A stretch of DNA of 64,000 nucleotides, from assembly GCF_018413465.1 (NCBI RefSeq), contig NZ_JAHCDK010000012.1, positions 1-64,000 of the forward strand, given 5' to 3'. Both the position numbers and the translations under genes were made by a program. The number at the start of each line of letters is the position of its first letter. Within the stretch, counting starts at the first letter, position 1. The notes beneath the pieces are model-generated. The model had not been told where the DNA came from. It saw only the letters and a list, made by a program, of their open reading frames with translations, and did no database searches. Shown piece after piece: positions 1 to 7,975 of this stretch. This DNA comes from Flavobacterium sp. CYK-55. GTDB lineage: Bacteria > Bacteroidota > Bacteroidia > Flavobacteriales > Flavobacteriaceae.

Positions 1-597
1 ACAGCGCAGCGGTCTGTAGGCGCAGCCGTGTCTATAGCGAAGCGTGTCTCAAAGCGCAGCGGTCTAAAAAAGTTTAAGAAGTTGAGCTGAAACAGCCGTG
101 AAACAGAGAACCCACTACAGGTTTAAAAAGTGTAAAAGGTTTAAGAAGTTTAGTCTGAAACCTAATTCTTAATTCGTAATTCGTAATTCATAATTCATAC
201 AGCGCAGCGGTCTGTAGGCGCAGCCGTGTCTATAGCGAAGCGTGTCTCAAAGCGCAGCGGTCTAAAAAAGTTTAAGAAGTTGAGCTGAAACAGCCGTGAA
301 ACAGAGAACCCACTACAGGTTTAAATAGTGTAAAAGGTTTAAGAAGTTTAGTCTGAAACCTAATTCTTAATTCTTAATTCGTAATTCATAATTCATACAG
401 CGCAGCGGTCTGTAGGCGCAGCCGTGTCTATAGCGAAGCGTGTCTCAAAGCGCAGCGGTCTAAAAAAGTTTAAGAAGTTGAGTCTGAAACCTAATTCGTA
501 ATTCATAATTCTTAATTCTTAATTCTTAATTCTTAATTCTTAATTCTTAATTCGTAATTCGTAATTCGTAATTCATAATTCATAATTCGTAATTCAT
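1..597. repeat. 198-bp tandem repeat, three copies, ending in heptamer tract
   Basis: Units start at 1, 199 and 397 with the same opening ACAGCGCAGCGGTCTGTAGG, so the period is 198 bp. The third unit is truncated after about 95 bp and runs into an expanded TAATTCN heptamer tract (about 488-597). Each unit joins a GC-rich part, a TTTAAGAAGTT part and heptamers. The same parts occur in reverse orientation around 25.6-26.9 kb. No gene is seen in it. Confidence 0.95.
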
Positions 598-675
598 ACA
601 GCGCAGCCGCCCTACAGTCAGTTTAGTTGCCCGCAATTATATTTAACCCAACAGCCGAATAGAAAATTTTTTTTC

Positions 676-683
676 TAAATTTG
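676..683 (+). promoter_or_regulatory. Putative -7 box of the mntA-hepT promoter
   Basis: TAAATTTG fits the Bacteroidota -7 consensus TAnnTTTG. It ends only 4 nt before the ATG at 688, so the transcript may start at or next to the start codon (leaderless). No clear -33 TTG is visible. Confidence 0.4.
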
Positions 684-687
684 AAGC

Positions 688-987
688 ATGATGCTAATTG
701 ACCATAATATTGAAGCCCTAAAAACGCTTTGTAACAATTACAATGTAGAGAAAATGTATCTTTTTGGTTCGGCATTAACCTCAAACTTTACAGAGAAAAG
801 TGATTTAGATTTTTTAGTAAAATTCAAACCCATTGAACGATCTCAATACTTTGAGAATTATATTGGTTTTAAAGAAAACTTACAAGCTTTATTCGGGCGC
901 GAAGTAGATTTACTTGAAGAACAAACTTTACGAAATCCAATCCTAATTCGATCCATTAATAAATCTAAAGAATTGATTTATGGATGA
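688..987 (+). CDS. mntA: MntA-like minimal nucleotidyltransferase antitoxin
   Basis: 99-aa minimal nucleotidyltransferase. It carries the GSX10DXD signature (G27-S28, D39, D41) and a third acidic residue, D74, in a VDLLEE strand; together these form the metal and nucleotide site. In characterised MntA/HepT systems this protein AMPylates the tyrosine of the HEPN toxin and neutralises it. It overlaps the HEPN gene by 8 nt, the usual arrangement. ATG at 688 or 691 could be the start; the -7 box is so close that 691 is possible. A second, divergent copy of the module is at 25933-26578. Family assignment is firm; antitoxin activity is inferred from the family. Confidence 0.9.
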   Translation: MMLIDHNIEALKTLCNNYNVEKMYLFGSALTSNFTEKSDLDFLVKFKPIERSQYFENYIGFKENLQALFGREVDLLEEQTLRNPILIRSINKSKELIYG

Positions 988-1324
988 ACGAATTTTAAAA
1001 TGGTTATTTGACATCAAATTGTCTATAGAAGAAATTGACAGTTATGCAGAAAACCATGAAAACGATTTCTTTAAATATCGTCAAAACTTGATGATGAAAC
1101 GAGCAGTCGAGAGAAATCTTGAGATCATCGGCGAAGCCATGAATAGAATTATTATTCGTGATGCAAGTTTTGAAGAAAAAATAACCAACGCCAAAGCAAT
1201 TATTGGTTTAAGAAATCATGTTATTCACTCCTACGACAATGTTTCTGATGAAAACATTTGGGCCATTCTAACCAATCATCTTCCTAAACTAAAACTTGAA
1301 ATTGATCATTTGACTCAAGAATAG
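980..1324 (+). CDS. hepT: HepT-like HEPN ribonuclease toxin (DUF86)
   Basis: 114-aa all-helical HEPN-domain protein. The motif RX4HXY is present as R78-NHVI-H83-S-Y85; R and H are the RNase residues and Y85 is the expected AMPylation target of MntA. The start codon lies inside the end of mntA (8-nt overlap), so translation is probably coupled. In known systems free HepT cleaves RNA, including tRNA, and arrests growth. The copy looks intact. Downstream DNA at 1431-1546 is a repeat of the same family that flanks the second cassette. Confidence 0.9.
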   Translation: MDERILKWLFDIKLSIEEIDSYAENHENDFFKYRQNLMMKRAVERNLEIIGEAMNRIIIRDASFEEKITNAKAIIGLRNHVIHSYDNVSDENIWAILTNHLPKLKLEIDHLTQE

Positions 1325-1797
1325 CACCCGAGTACCTGAGACGCTGAGTACCTGAGCTGCTGCGCTCCACGAAAGTAGCGTATACCTTTGATGGTTGCGT
1401 TTTTCTGAATGATTAGCAAAACATGGTGTTACCACAGGTTTAAATAGTGTAAAAGGTTTAAGAAGTTGAGCTGAAACCTAATTCTTAATTCGTAATTCGT
1501 AATTCCTAATTCCTAATTCCTAATTCCTAATTCGTAATTCGTAATTAGCTGAGATACTGACTGCCTAAGCCCGATAGCACCAAATAGTATTAACACAGTT
1601 GGCAAATCCACGCTATCGGGTATGAGAGAACAGAAAGCTTGACGATTACACAATTCAAAAAATCAACAATCAAAAATCAACAATCGTTAATCGTTAATCT
1701 CTAAACGCTTCCGTAAAATCCCCTCCCGAATTAGGGAAAACCCTAATGTTTTTTGTACAAAAATTTGCTACTCTTGCTTTTTGCATCAAACGCAACT
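1325..1797. repeat. Intergenic repeat block with octamers and heptamers
   Basis: Holds CTGAGNNN octamers (1338-1366), a fragment of the ACAGG-TTTAAAT-GTAAAAGG-TTTAAGAAGTT repeat (1434-1475), a TAATTCN heptamer tract (1478-1546) and AATCGTTAATC/AATCAACAATC runs (1650-1700). The last 85 bp hold a regulatory element, listed separately. No gene seen. Confidence 0.85.
1713..1776 (+). promoter_or_regulatory. Double-palindrome element E1 with -7 box
   Basis: AAAATCCCCT followed by the perfect palindrome TTAGGGAAAACCCTAA, then TACTCTTG at 1769-1776 (5 of 6 matches to TAnnTTTG). The T of CCCTAATG to the box is 25 nt, the same as in elements E2-E4 (10989, 33863, 34704). It fits an operator for an unknown regulator. 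Confidence 0.65.
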
Positions 1798-2130
1798 ATG
1801 CCACATACCACAAAACTCTATATTGTTCAGGCGCACTGCTGGCGGTGTAGGCAACCCGCTGCGCTGGCCATGATCAAAAGCCCCAACACTTTTTATGGGC
1901 CCGAGGGCTTTAACCCACAGCAAACCTTGTTGGCCACCCGGCAAGGCGCGGTCATCCTACCGCAATACTCGCGCTATGCACAAACCACCTACCCCGCCAA
2001 CAGCTGCGGGCACTGCAAAGCCTTTTTGGGCGAACACTATTTGTTTACCGAGTATTTTATAAGCGCTTTAGATGGGCACTACCCCTACCAAACCGTGGTG
2101 GTAGATGTGGTGAAAGCGCCCGAAAAATAA
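1798..2130 (+). CDS. Small zinc-ribbon-like hypothetical protein
   Basis: 110 aa from the ATG at 1798 (MPHTTKLY). The frame opens further upstream at a TTG, but that stretch overlaps the predicted promoter. Two CxxC knuckles, CWRC near residue 14 and CGHC near residue 73, suggest a bound zinc ion; the C-terminal part has no recognisable motif. No signal peptide or membrane segment. G+C content and codon use are higher than in the restriction genes next door. It sits behind regulatory element E1, so it may share control with the GH16 and chitosanase genes. Function unknown; the zinc ribbon is an inference from the cysteine spacing. Confidence 0.65.
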   Translation: MPHTTKLYIVQAHCWRCRQPAALAMIKSPNTFYGPEGFNPQQTLLATRQGAVILPQYSRYAQTTYPANSCGHCKAFLGEHYLFTEYFISALDGHYPYQTVVVDVVKAPEK

Positions 2131-2142
2131 GGGTGCGAGTAC

Positions 2143-2173
2143 TTGGGGGTGTGGGAGAAATTTGGTAGGTTTG
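2143..2173 (+). promoter_or_regulatory. Promoter of the restriction operon
   Basis: TTG at 2143-2145, 20 nt, then TAGGTTTG at 2166-2173, a full match to the Bacteroidota housekeeping consensus. It lies 20 nt before the hsdR ATG. A second TAnnTTTG-like box (2184-2191) touches the start codon and is less likely. Confidence 0.65.
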
Positions 2174-2192
2174 AAGTGAAAATTAAATTTGA

Positions 2193-4718
2193 ATGAGAAA
2201 CGAAGCACATGCCCGAATAAAAATCAATCAACTTCTTTTAGAAGCAGGTTGGCGTTTCTTTGATGATGAAATTGGACAAGCAAATATTTTTCTAGAGAAT
2301 CATGTAAAAATATCACAAAACGATATTGATGAATGGGGCAATGATTATGAGAAAGTTAAAAGCGGCTCTCTAGATTTTTTGTTAGTTGACGACCATAAAA
2401 AACCCATCTGTGTACTTGAAGCTAAAAAAGAAAGTATTCATCCTTTATCGGCTAAAGAGCAGGCAAGAAAGTACGCCAATTCAGTTGGAGCGCAATACAT
2501 TATATTATCAAATGGTATTGTGCATTATTTGTGGGATTTAAAAAAAGGCAATCCCAAACCAATTTATAAATTTCCATCGCCCAATGAAATTGGAGCTATA
2601 AAACAATGGAATCCAGATAGAGATTCGCTGGCAAATGAAATAGTATCGAATGATTACATCGCCAAAATCCAAATGCCTGATTACAGCGAAAGAGCTGGCT
2701 GGAAAGGGACGATTGAAAATAGTGAAGACTTCATAAAGGACAACAAATTAAGGTTTCTGAGGTATTATCAATTAGATGCTGTAAAATCTATTCAAAAAGC
2801 TGTTCAACAAGGCAAAGACCGCTTTTTATTTGAAATGGCAACAGGAACCGGAAAAACACTTACCGCTGCTGCTGTTATTAAGTTATTTCTGAGAACCAGA
2901 AATGCTAGACGTGTTTTATTTTTGGTGGATAGACTTGAGCTAGAAGATCAAGCTGAAAAAGACTTTGTAGCCTATCTAAAACCAGACTACAAAACGCTCA
3001 TTTATAAACAGAGTAAATCAGATTGGCAAAAAGCTGACATAGTGGTAACTACCATACAATCATTATTATTCAATAACAAATACCGAGATTTATTTTCACC
3101 GACAGATTTTGATTTAATTATTTCTGACGAATCACATCGTTCAGTGTCAGGGAATTCAAGAGCCGTTTTTGAATATTTCAATGGTTATAAATTAGGTTTA
3201 ACAGCAACCCCAAAAGATTACTTGAAAGGGGTTGACATGAACCAAATTAAAACAAGTGACCCAAGAGAAGTTGAAAGGCGAATGCTCCGCGATACTTATA
3301 CGACTTTCGGCTGTGAAAGTGGAGAACCCACTTTTAGATATACGTTATTGCAAGGAGTTGCTGATAATTTTTTACGAAACCCAGTTGTGGCTGATGCCAG
3401 AACCGAGATAACAACGCAACTACTTTCTGACGAAGGCTATTCTGTGGTTACTGCTTCGATTGAAGGTGAAGAACAAGAAGTGTTTGTGTCTCGTGACTTT
3501 GAAAAGAGATTTTTTTCAGAACCTACAAATTATGCTTTCTGCAAAACATTTATCGAAAACGCCAAATTAGACCCCATTACTCATGAAATAGGTAAAACCA
3601 TCGTTTTTGCAGTAAGCCAAAACCATGCGGTAAAAATTACGCAAATCCTAAATGAACTCGTAGAAGAAAAGTACCCAAATAAATATAACTCAGACTTTGC
3701 GGTACAAGTGACCTCAAATGTTGCCGATGCGCAACAAATGACCATCAACTTCTCAAACAATAATTTAAACGGAAAAACCAATTTCCTTGAGGGTTATAAA
3801 TCATCTAAAACACGCGTTTGTGTAACGGTCGGAATGATGACAACAGGTTATGATTGTCCGGACTTACTCAACATATGCTTAATGAGACCAATATTTAGCC
3901 CCTCAGACTTTATACAAATAAAAGGGCGTGGAACCAGAAAGCATTTTTTTAATTACAAGTATAAAAACGAACTCAACGAAGAAGAAGTCATCAACTTTGA
4001 CAAAGATAACTTCAAACTATTTGACTTTTTTGCAAACTGCGAATACTTTGAAGAAAAATTTGATTACGATGAAGTACTAGAGCTTCCGAAAGAAAAAGAA
4101 TCTGTTGTAAGCGGTAATGAACCTATAAAAATAAAAGAATACAAAAGTGAAATAGCCGACCCTCTGGCAAAATTAGAAGAGAAAGCAATAGGTCTTGAAG
4201 GGATGAAAATAGACCGCATGCTGTTTCAAAAATTTGAAGACCGAATTGTCATGGATGACATCATCAAGAAAAATGTTGAACTAGGCAATTGGGAAGTGGT
4301 TATTAGTCATATTCAAAATGAAATTCTAGATAAGCCTGAAGAATATTTCAACATTGAAAACCTTAGAAAAGCCGCCAAAATTGACCGTAAAATTTCTATC
4401 CGTGAAATTGTAGAAAAGATATTCGGAATCATTCCGAAATTTAAATCAAAAGATGAGTTACTCGATGAAGAATTTGATAAGTTCATTTCTATATATCCAC
4501 CAGAAGAAGATGTTAACATCAGAGCTTTAAGATATTTCTTTAAAGCCTATATTGTGGATCAAGGCATCAGAAAAATAATTGAAGCTAAAGATTTTCAAGC
4601 TTTACAAACCCACCCAACTTTAACAATTGCGCAATTCAAAGAAGTAGCGAGTAAATACAGAGAAGTTATTCCTGTGTATATTAATGACTACATCAAACTT
4701 GACAATTTCGCAGCCTAA
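2193..4718 (+). CDS. hsdR: Type I restriction enzyme R subunit (endonuclease/translocase)
   Basis: 841-aa HsdR. The N-terminal PD-(D/E)xK nuclease shows D61 and E77-A-K79. A superfamily 2 helicase follows, with Walker A ATGTGKT at 216-222, DESH at 312-315 and motif VI GRGTR at 578-582. The C-terminal 250 residues are helical and probably contact the methylase. R subunits translocate DNA with ATP and cut unmodified DNA far from the target. This one is shorter than EcoKI-type HsdR (over 1000 aa). It comes first in the operon, with the M-S fusion gene 20 nt downstream. The order R then M-S is unusual but occurs in compact systems. It looks intact. Confidence 0.93.
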   Translation: MRNEAHARIKINQLLLEAGWRFFDDEIGQANIFLENHVKISQNDIDEWGNDYEKVKSGSLDFLLVDDHKKPICVLEAKKESIHPLSAKEQARKYANSVGAQYIILSNGIVHYLWDLKKGNPKPIYKFPSPNEIGAIKQWNPDRDSLANEIVSNDYIAKIQMPDYSERAGWKGTIENSEDFIKDNKLRFLRYYQLDAVKSIQKAVQQGKDRFLFEMATGTGKTLTAAAVIKLFLRTRNARRVLFLVDRLELEDQAEKDFVAYLKPDYKTLIYKQSKSDWQKADIVVTTIQSLLFNNKYRDLFSPTDFDLIISDESHRSVSGNSRAVFEYFNGYKLGLTATPKDYLKGVDMNQIKTSDPREVERRMLRDTYTTFGCESGEPTFRYTLLQGVADNFLRNPVVADARTEITTQLLSDEGYSVVTASIEGEEQEVFVSRDFEKRFFSEPTNYAFCKTFIENAKLDPITHEIGKTIVFAVSQNHAVKITQILNELVEEKYPNKYNSDFAVQVTSNVADAQQMTINFSNNNLNGKTNFLEGYKSSKTRVCVTVGMMTTGYDCPDLLNICLMRPIFSPSDFIQIKGRGTRKHFFNYKYKNELNEEEVINFDKDNFKLFDFFANCEYFEEKFDYDEVLELPKEKESVVSGNEPIKIKEYKSEIADPLAKLEEKAIGLEGMKIDRMLFQKFEDRIVMDDIIKKNVELGNWEVVISHIQNEILDKPEEYFNIENLRKAAKIDRKISIREIVEKIFGIIPKFKSKDELLDEEFDKFISIYPPEEDVNIRALRYFFKAYIVDQGIRKIIEAKDFQALQTHPTLTIAQFKEVASKYREVIPVYINDYIKLDNFAA

Positions 4719-4738
4719 CAAATTACTAAGTATAATAA

Positions 4739-7700
4739 ATGCTTGACATTACCACCAAAAAAAGAATCGATGATTGCCGAGATATTCTCGTAGGCAAACT
4801 ACCCGACCCAAAATCGCAAATAGAACAAATCACCATAGCGCTGATTTATAAATTCATGGACGACATGGATAAAGAAGCTATTGATTTAGGTGGCCGCGCC
4901 AAGTTCTTTGCAGACTATGAAATCCAAGACCCGAACGACCCTCACAAAAAAATAACCGTTCCCTTTGAAAAATACAGCTGGAACAATTTATTTGATCCTA
5001 AAATCAGTGCCTCTGAAATGCTTAAACTCTATTCAGAAGCCATTGAAGGAATGGTCAAAAACCCCAACATCCCCGAGTTATTCTCGAACATCTTCAAAAA
5101 TGCCTACCTGCCCTATCGTGACCCCGAAACGCTTAAACTGTTTTTAAAAACCATCAGTGAATTTGAATATACCCACAGCGAAAAATTAGGCGATGCCTTT
5201 GAATATTTGCTCTCGGTGATGGGCTCTCAAGGCGATGCCGGACAATTCAGAACCCCACGTCATATTATTGATTTTTTGGTTAAAGCGGTAAACCCGAACA
5301 AAACCGATTCTATTTTGGACCCTGCATGTGGTACAGCGGGTTTTTTGATTTCTGCGTTTAAACACATTAAAGAGCAAAACAAAAATGTGTTAACGCCCGA
5401 CGAACAAAAAAAGATCATTAAAAACTTTGTAGGCTATGACATCTCGCCCGATATGGTGCGTTTGAGTTTGGTAAACCTCTACTTACATGGTTTTTCTGAC
5501 CCGCATATTTTTGAATATGACTCGCTAAGCAGCGAAGACCGTTGGAACGAAACTTTTGATGTCATATTGGCCAACCCACCGTTTATGAGCCCGAAAGGTG
5601 GCATCAGACCGCACAAAAAATTCTCGATTAGCAGTAACCGGAGCGAAGTATTGTTTGTTGATTACATAGCCGAGCATCTCAACCCCAAAGGGAAAGCCGG
5701 TATCATTGTACCCGAAGGTATTATTTTTCAAAGTGGCACAGCCTATAAAGACCTGCGCAAAATGTTGGTGGATAATTATTTGTATGCTGTGGTGAGTTTA
5801 CCCGCTGGTGTTTTTAACCCGTACAGTGGTGTAAAAACCTCTATTTTATTAATGGATAAAACTGTTGCCCAAAAAACCAACGATATTTTATTTATAAAAA
5901 TTGACAACGACGGTTACAACCTAGGTGCACAACGCAACCCTATCAAAGGCGGGCAATTAGAAGATGCGGTGCAATTGATACACGAGTTTGTTGCCTCGCC
6001 ATTTAAAGAGATAACCAACCCAATGGCGCACTCAGTACCCAAAACCGAAATAAGTAAAAGCGGCGATTATAATTTGAGTGGTGAGCGGTATAAAACTAAT
6101 ACGACACTTCACCATACAAAATATAAAATAGAAAGTTTAGGGAATTTAGTTGAAATTTTAGATAGCTTAAGAGTACCTATAACCAAATCTGAAAGAATAA
6201 ATGGCGATTATCCTTATTATGGTGCAACTGGAATTTTAGATTATGTATCTGAGTTTATTTTCAATGAAAAATTAGTTTTAATAGGCGAAGATGGTGCTAA
6301 GTGGTTACCAGGTGACAAAACCGCTTTTATTGCAGAAGGTAAATACTGGGTTAATAACCATGCTCATGTTCTTAGGCCGAAAAGAGAACTTCTATTAGAT
6401 TTATTTTTAGTAGAAATGATTAATTACATGGATTTAACTCCATATATAACTGGAGTAACTGTACCAAAATTAAATCAGGGTAAGCTAAAAGAAATTAAAA
6501 TCCCACTTCCACCACTTTCAGTTCAAGAAGAAATTGTAGCTGAAATAGCAAGCTATCAAAAAATAATTGATGGCGCTAAAATGGTGGTGGATCATTATAA
6601 ACCCAGAATTGAAATTGACCCAAGTTGGGAAATGGTTGAGTTAAAAGAATTGACAACTAAAATTACAGATGGAACTCATAAAACTCCAAAATATACTGAA
6701 TCTGGAATTCCTTTTTTAAGAGTAACAGATTTAACTCTATCAAATGATAGTAAAAAGTTTATTTCAGTTGAAGAACATCATGAACTAATAAAAAGATGTA
6801 ATCCAGAAATTGGTGATATTTTATATACAAAAAATGGAACAGTAGGTGTTGCAAAAATGATTGATTGGGAATATGAATTTAGCATATTTGTTAGTTTGGC
6901 ACTAATCAAACCCAAAAGAGAGCTCATAGAGTCCAAATATCTTGAAATAATGATGAATACAGATTTGGTATTTAATCAATCAACTGCACACTCTAAGTCA
7001 GGCACAATCACAAATTTACACTTAATTGAAATTAAGCAATTTAAAATTCCTTTACCAAACAAAGAAACCCAACAGCAAATCATTTCTCAAATAGAAAATG
7101 AGCAAAAGTTGGTGAATGCTAATAAGGAGTTGATTGCTATTTATGAGCAAAAGATAAAGGATAGAATTGGTAAGGTTTGGGGTGAAAAAGAACAAAAAGT
7201 TGTCTCTAAAAAAGTTAGCAACGATTTGTATTTAGCTATGATGCTCAAACAAATGGAAAAGAAAATCCAGCTCAATTATGGAGAGGTTGCTACCCAAAAA
7301 ACGGTTTTTCATTTAAATACATTTACCAGTCAAAAATTAGATTATCAATTCATTAACTCGAATTACGGCACTTATTCATATCACCTCAAAGATGATTTAT
7401 TAAAGAATCCGTATTTGTCAAAAATCAAAAAAGGCAATGGTGAAGTGTTTGTTGTAACTAATTCGAAAGAAAAAGAAATTGAACAAGCGCTGACCGATTC
7501 TGAAAACAAAGCCTTTGTTGACGCAATCAATGAGGTATTAAGAATTTATCAAACTCCACTAATCAATAAAGAAACTGAAAACATTGAATTACTCAATACC
7601 GTTTCAAAAGTAATTTTAGACAAACAATCTATAGATTTAGATGTTGTTTACAAAGCCATGCAAGAATGGGAAATCAACCAAAATGGCTTCAAAACCAAAG

Positions 7701-7789
7701 CAGATAAATTTAGTCTGCCAAAGACCAAGAGAATGATTGATTTGATTGAGAAGTTGGACTTAAAAAGTACGTTAATCAAAAAGCAATGA
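4739..7789 (+). CDS. hsdM: Type I restriction methylase-specificity fusion (HsdM-HsdS)
   Basis: 1016 aa. Residues 1 to about 450 are an N6-adenine methylase, with motif I DPACG at 194-198 and motif IV NPPF at 279-282. Two target-recognition domains follow, about 460-610 and 625-800, each ending in the conserved IPLP helix start (IPLPPLSVQEEI and IPLPNKETQQQI) typical of HsdS. The two halves are therefore modification and specificity subunits joined in frame. About 200 further residues (815-1016) match no HsdS part I know and may be a winged-helix or HsdR-docking domain. Together with HsdR, 20 nt upstream, it makes a two-gene type I system. No frameshift is seen at the fusion points. Confidence 0.9.
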   Translation: MLDITTKKRIDDCRDILVGKLPDPKSQIEQITIALIYKFMDDMDKEAIDLGGRAKFFADYEIQDPNDPHKKITVPFEKYSWNNLFDPKISASEMLKLYSEAIEGMVKNPNIPELFSNIFKNAYLPYRDPETLKLFLKTISEFEYTHSEKLGDAFEYLLSVMGSQGDAGQFRTPRHIIDFLVKAVNPNKTDSILDPACGTAGFLISAFKHIKEQNKNVLTPDEQKKIIKNFVGYDISPDMVRLSLVNLYLHGFSDPHIFEYDSLSSEDRWNETFDVILANPPFMSPKGGIRPHKKFSISSNRSEVLFVDYIAEHLNPKGKAGIIVPEGIIFQSGTAYKDLRKMLVDNYLYAVVSLPAGVFNPYSGVKTSILLMDKTVAQKTNDILFIKIDNDGYNLGAQRNPIKGGQLEDAVQLIHEFVASPFKEITNPMAHSVPKTEISKSGDYNLSGERYKTNTTLHHTKYKIESLGNLVEILDSLRVPITKSERINGDYPYYGATGILDYVSEFIFNEKLVLIGEDGAKWLPGDKTAFIAEGKYWVNNHAHVLRPKRELLLDLFLVEMINYMDLTPYITGVTVPKLNQGKLKEIKIPLPPLSVQEEIVAEIASYQKIIDGAKMVVDHYKPRIEIDPSWEMVELKELTTKITDGTHKTPKYTESGIPFLRVTDLTLSNDSKKFISVEEHHELIKRCNPEIGDILYTKNGTVGVAKMIDWEYEFSIFVSLALIKPKRELIESKYLEIMMNTDLVFNQSTAHSKSGTITNLHLIEIKQFKIPLPNKETQQQIISQIENEQKLVNANKELIAIYEQKIKDRIGKVWGEKEQKVVSKKVSNDLYLAMMLKQMEKKIQLNYGEVATQKTVFHLNTFTSQKLDYQFINSNYGTYSYHLKDDLLKNPYLSKIKKGNGEVFVVTNSKEKEIEQALTDSENKAFVDAINEVLRIYQTPLINKETENIELLNTVSKVILDKQSIDLDVVYKAMQEWEINQNGFKTKADKFSLPKTKRMIDLIEKLDLKSTLIKKQ

Positions 7790-7975
7790 CTTATTGAAAG
7801 TTAGGTTGGAGATGAGAAAAAAAACCTTTATTTTTTAATTTCATTAGAGATAATGAAATGTGATAGCTTGGAGCAAAGCATGAAAAAAGTCAAGGGTATA
7901 ATGAAATGTTGTTGCAGCAGGTTTTGAGAGAGGCGTTGCAGGCAAAGGAGCAGGTTTAATTTAAAAATTAGAATT
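7790..7975. other. Leader region with hairpin and HsdS-like tail remnant
   Basis: Contains a perfect 9-bp hairpin (ATTTCATTA at 7838-7846, GAGA loop, complement at 7851-7859) with no U-tract on either strand, so it is not a terminator. The frame ending at 7957-7959 reads MLLQQVLREALQAKEQV before its stop, which looks like the tail of a restriction subunit; stops precede it. The region could also hold an RNA antitoxin for the downstream deaminase, as in known AvcID loci, but I cannot show that from sequence. Confidence 0.45.
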
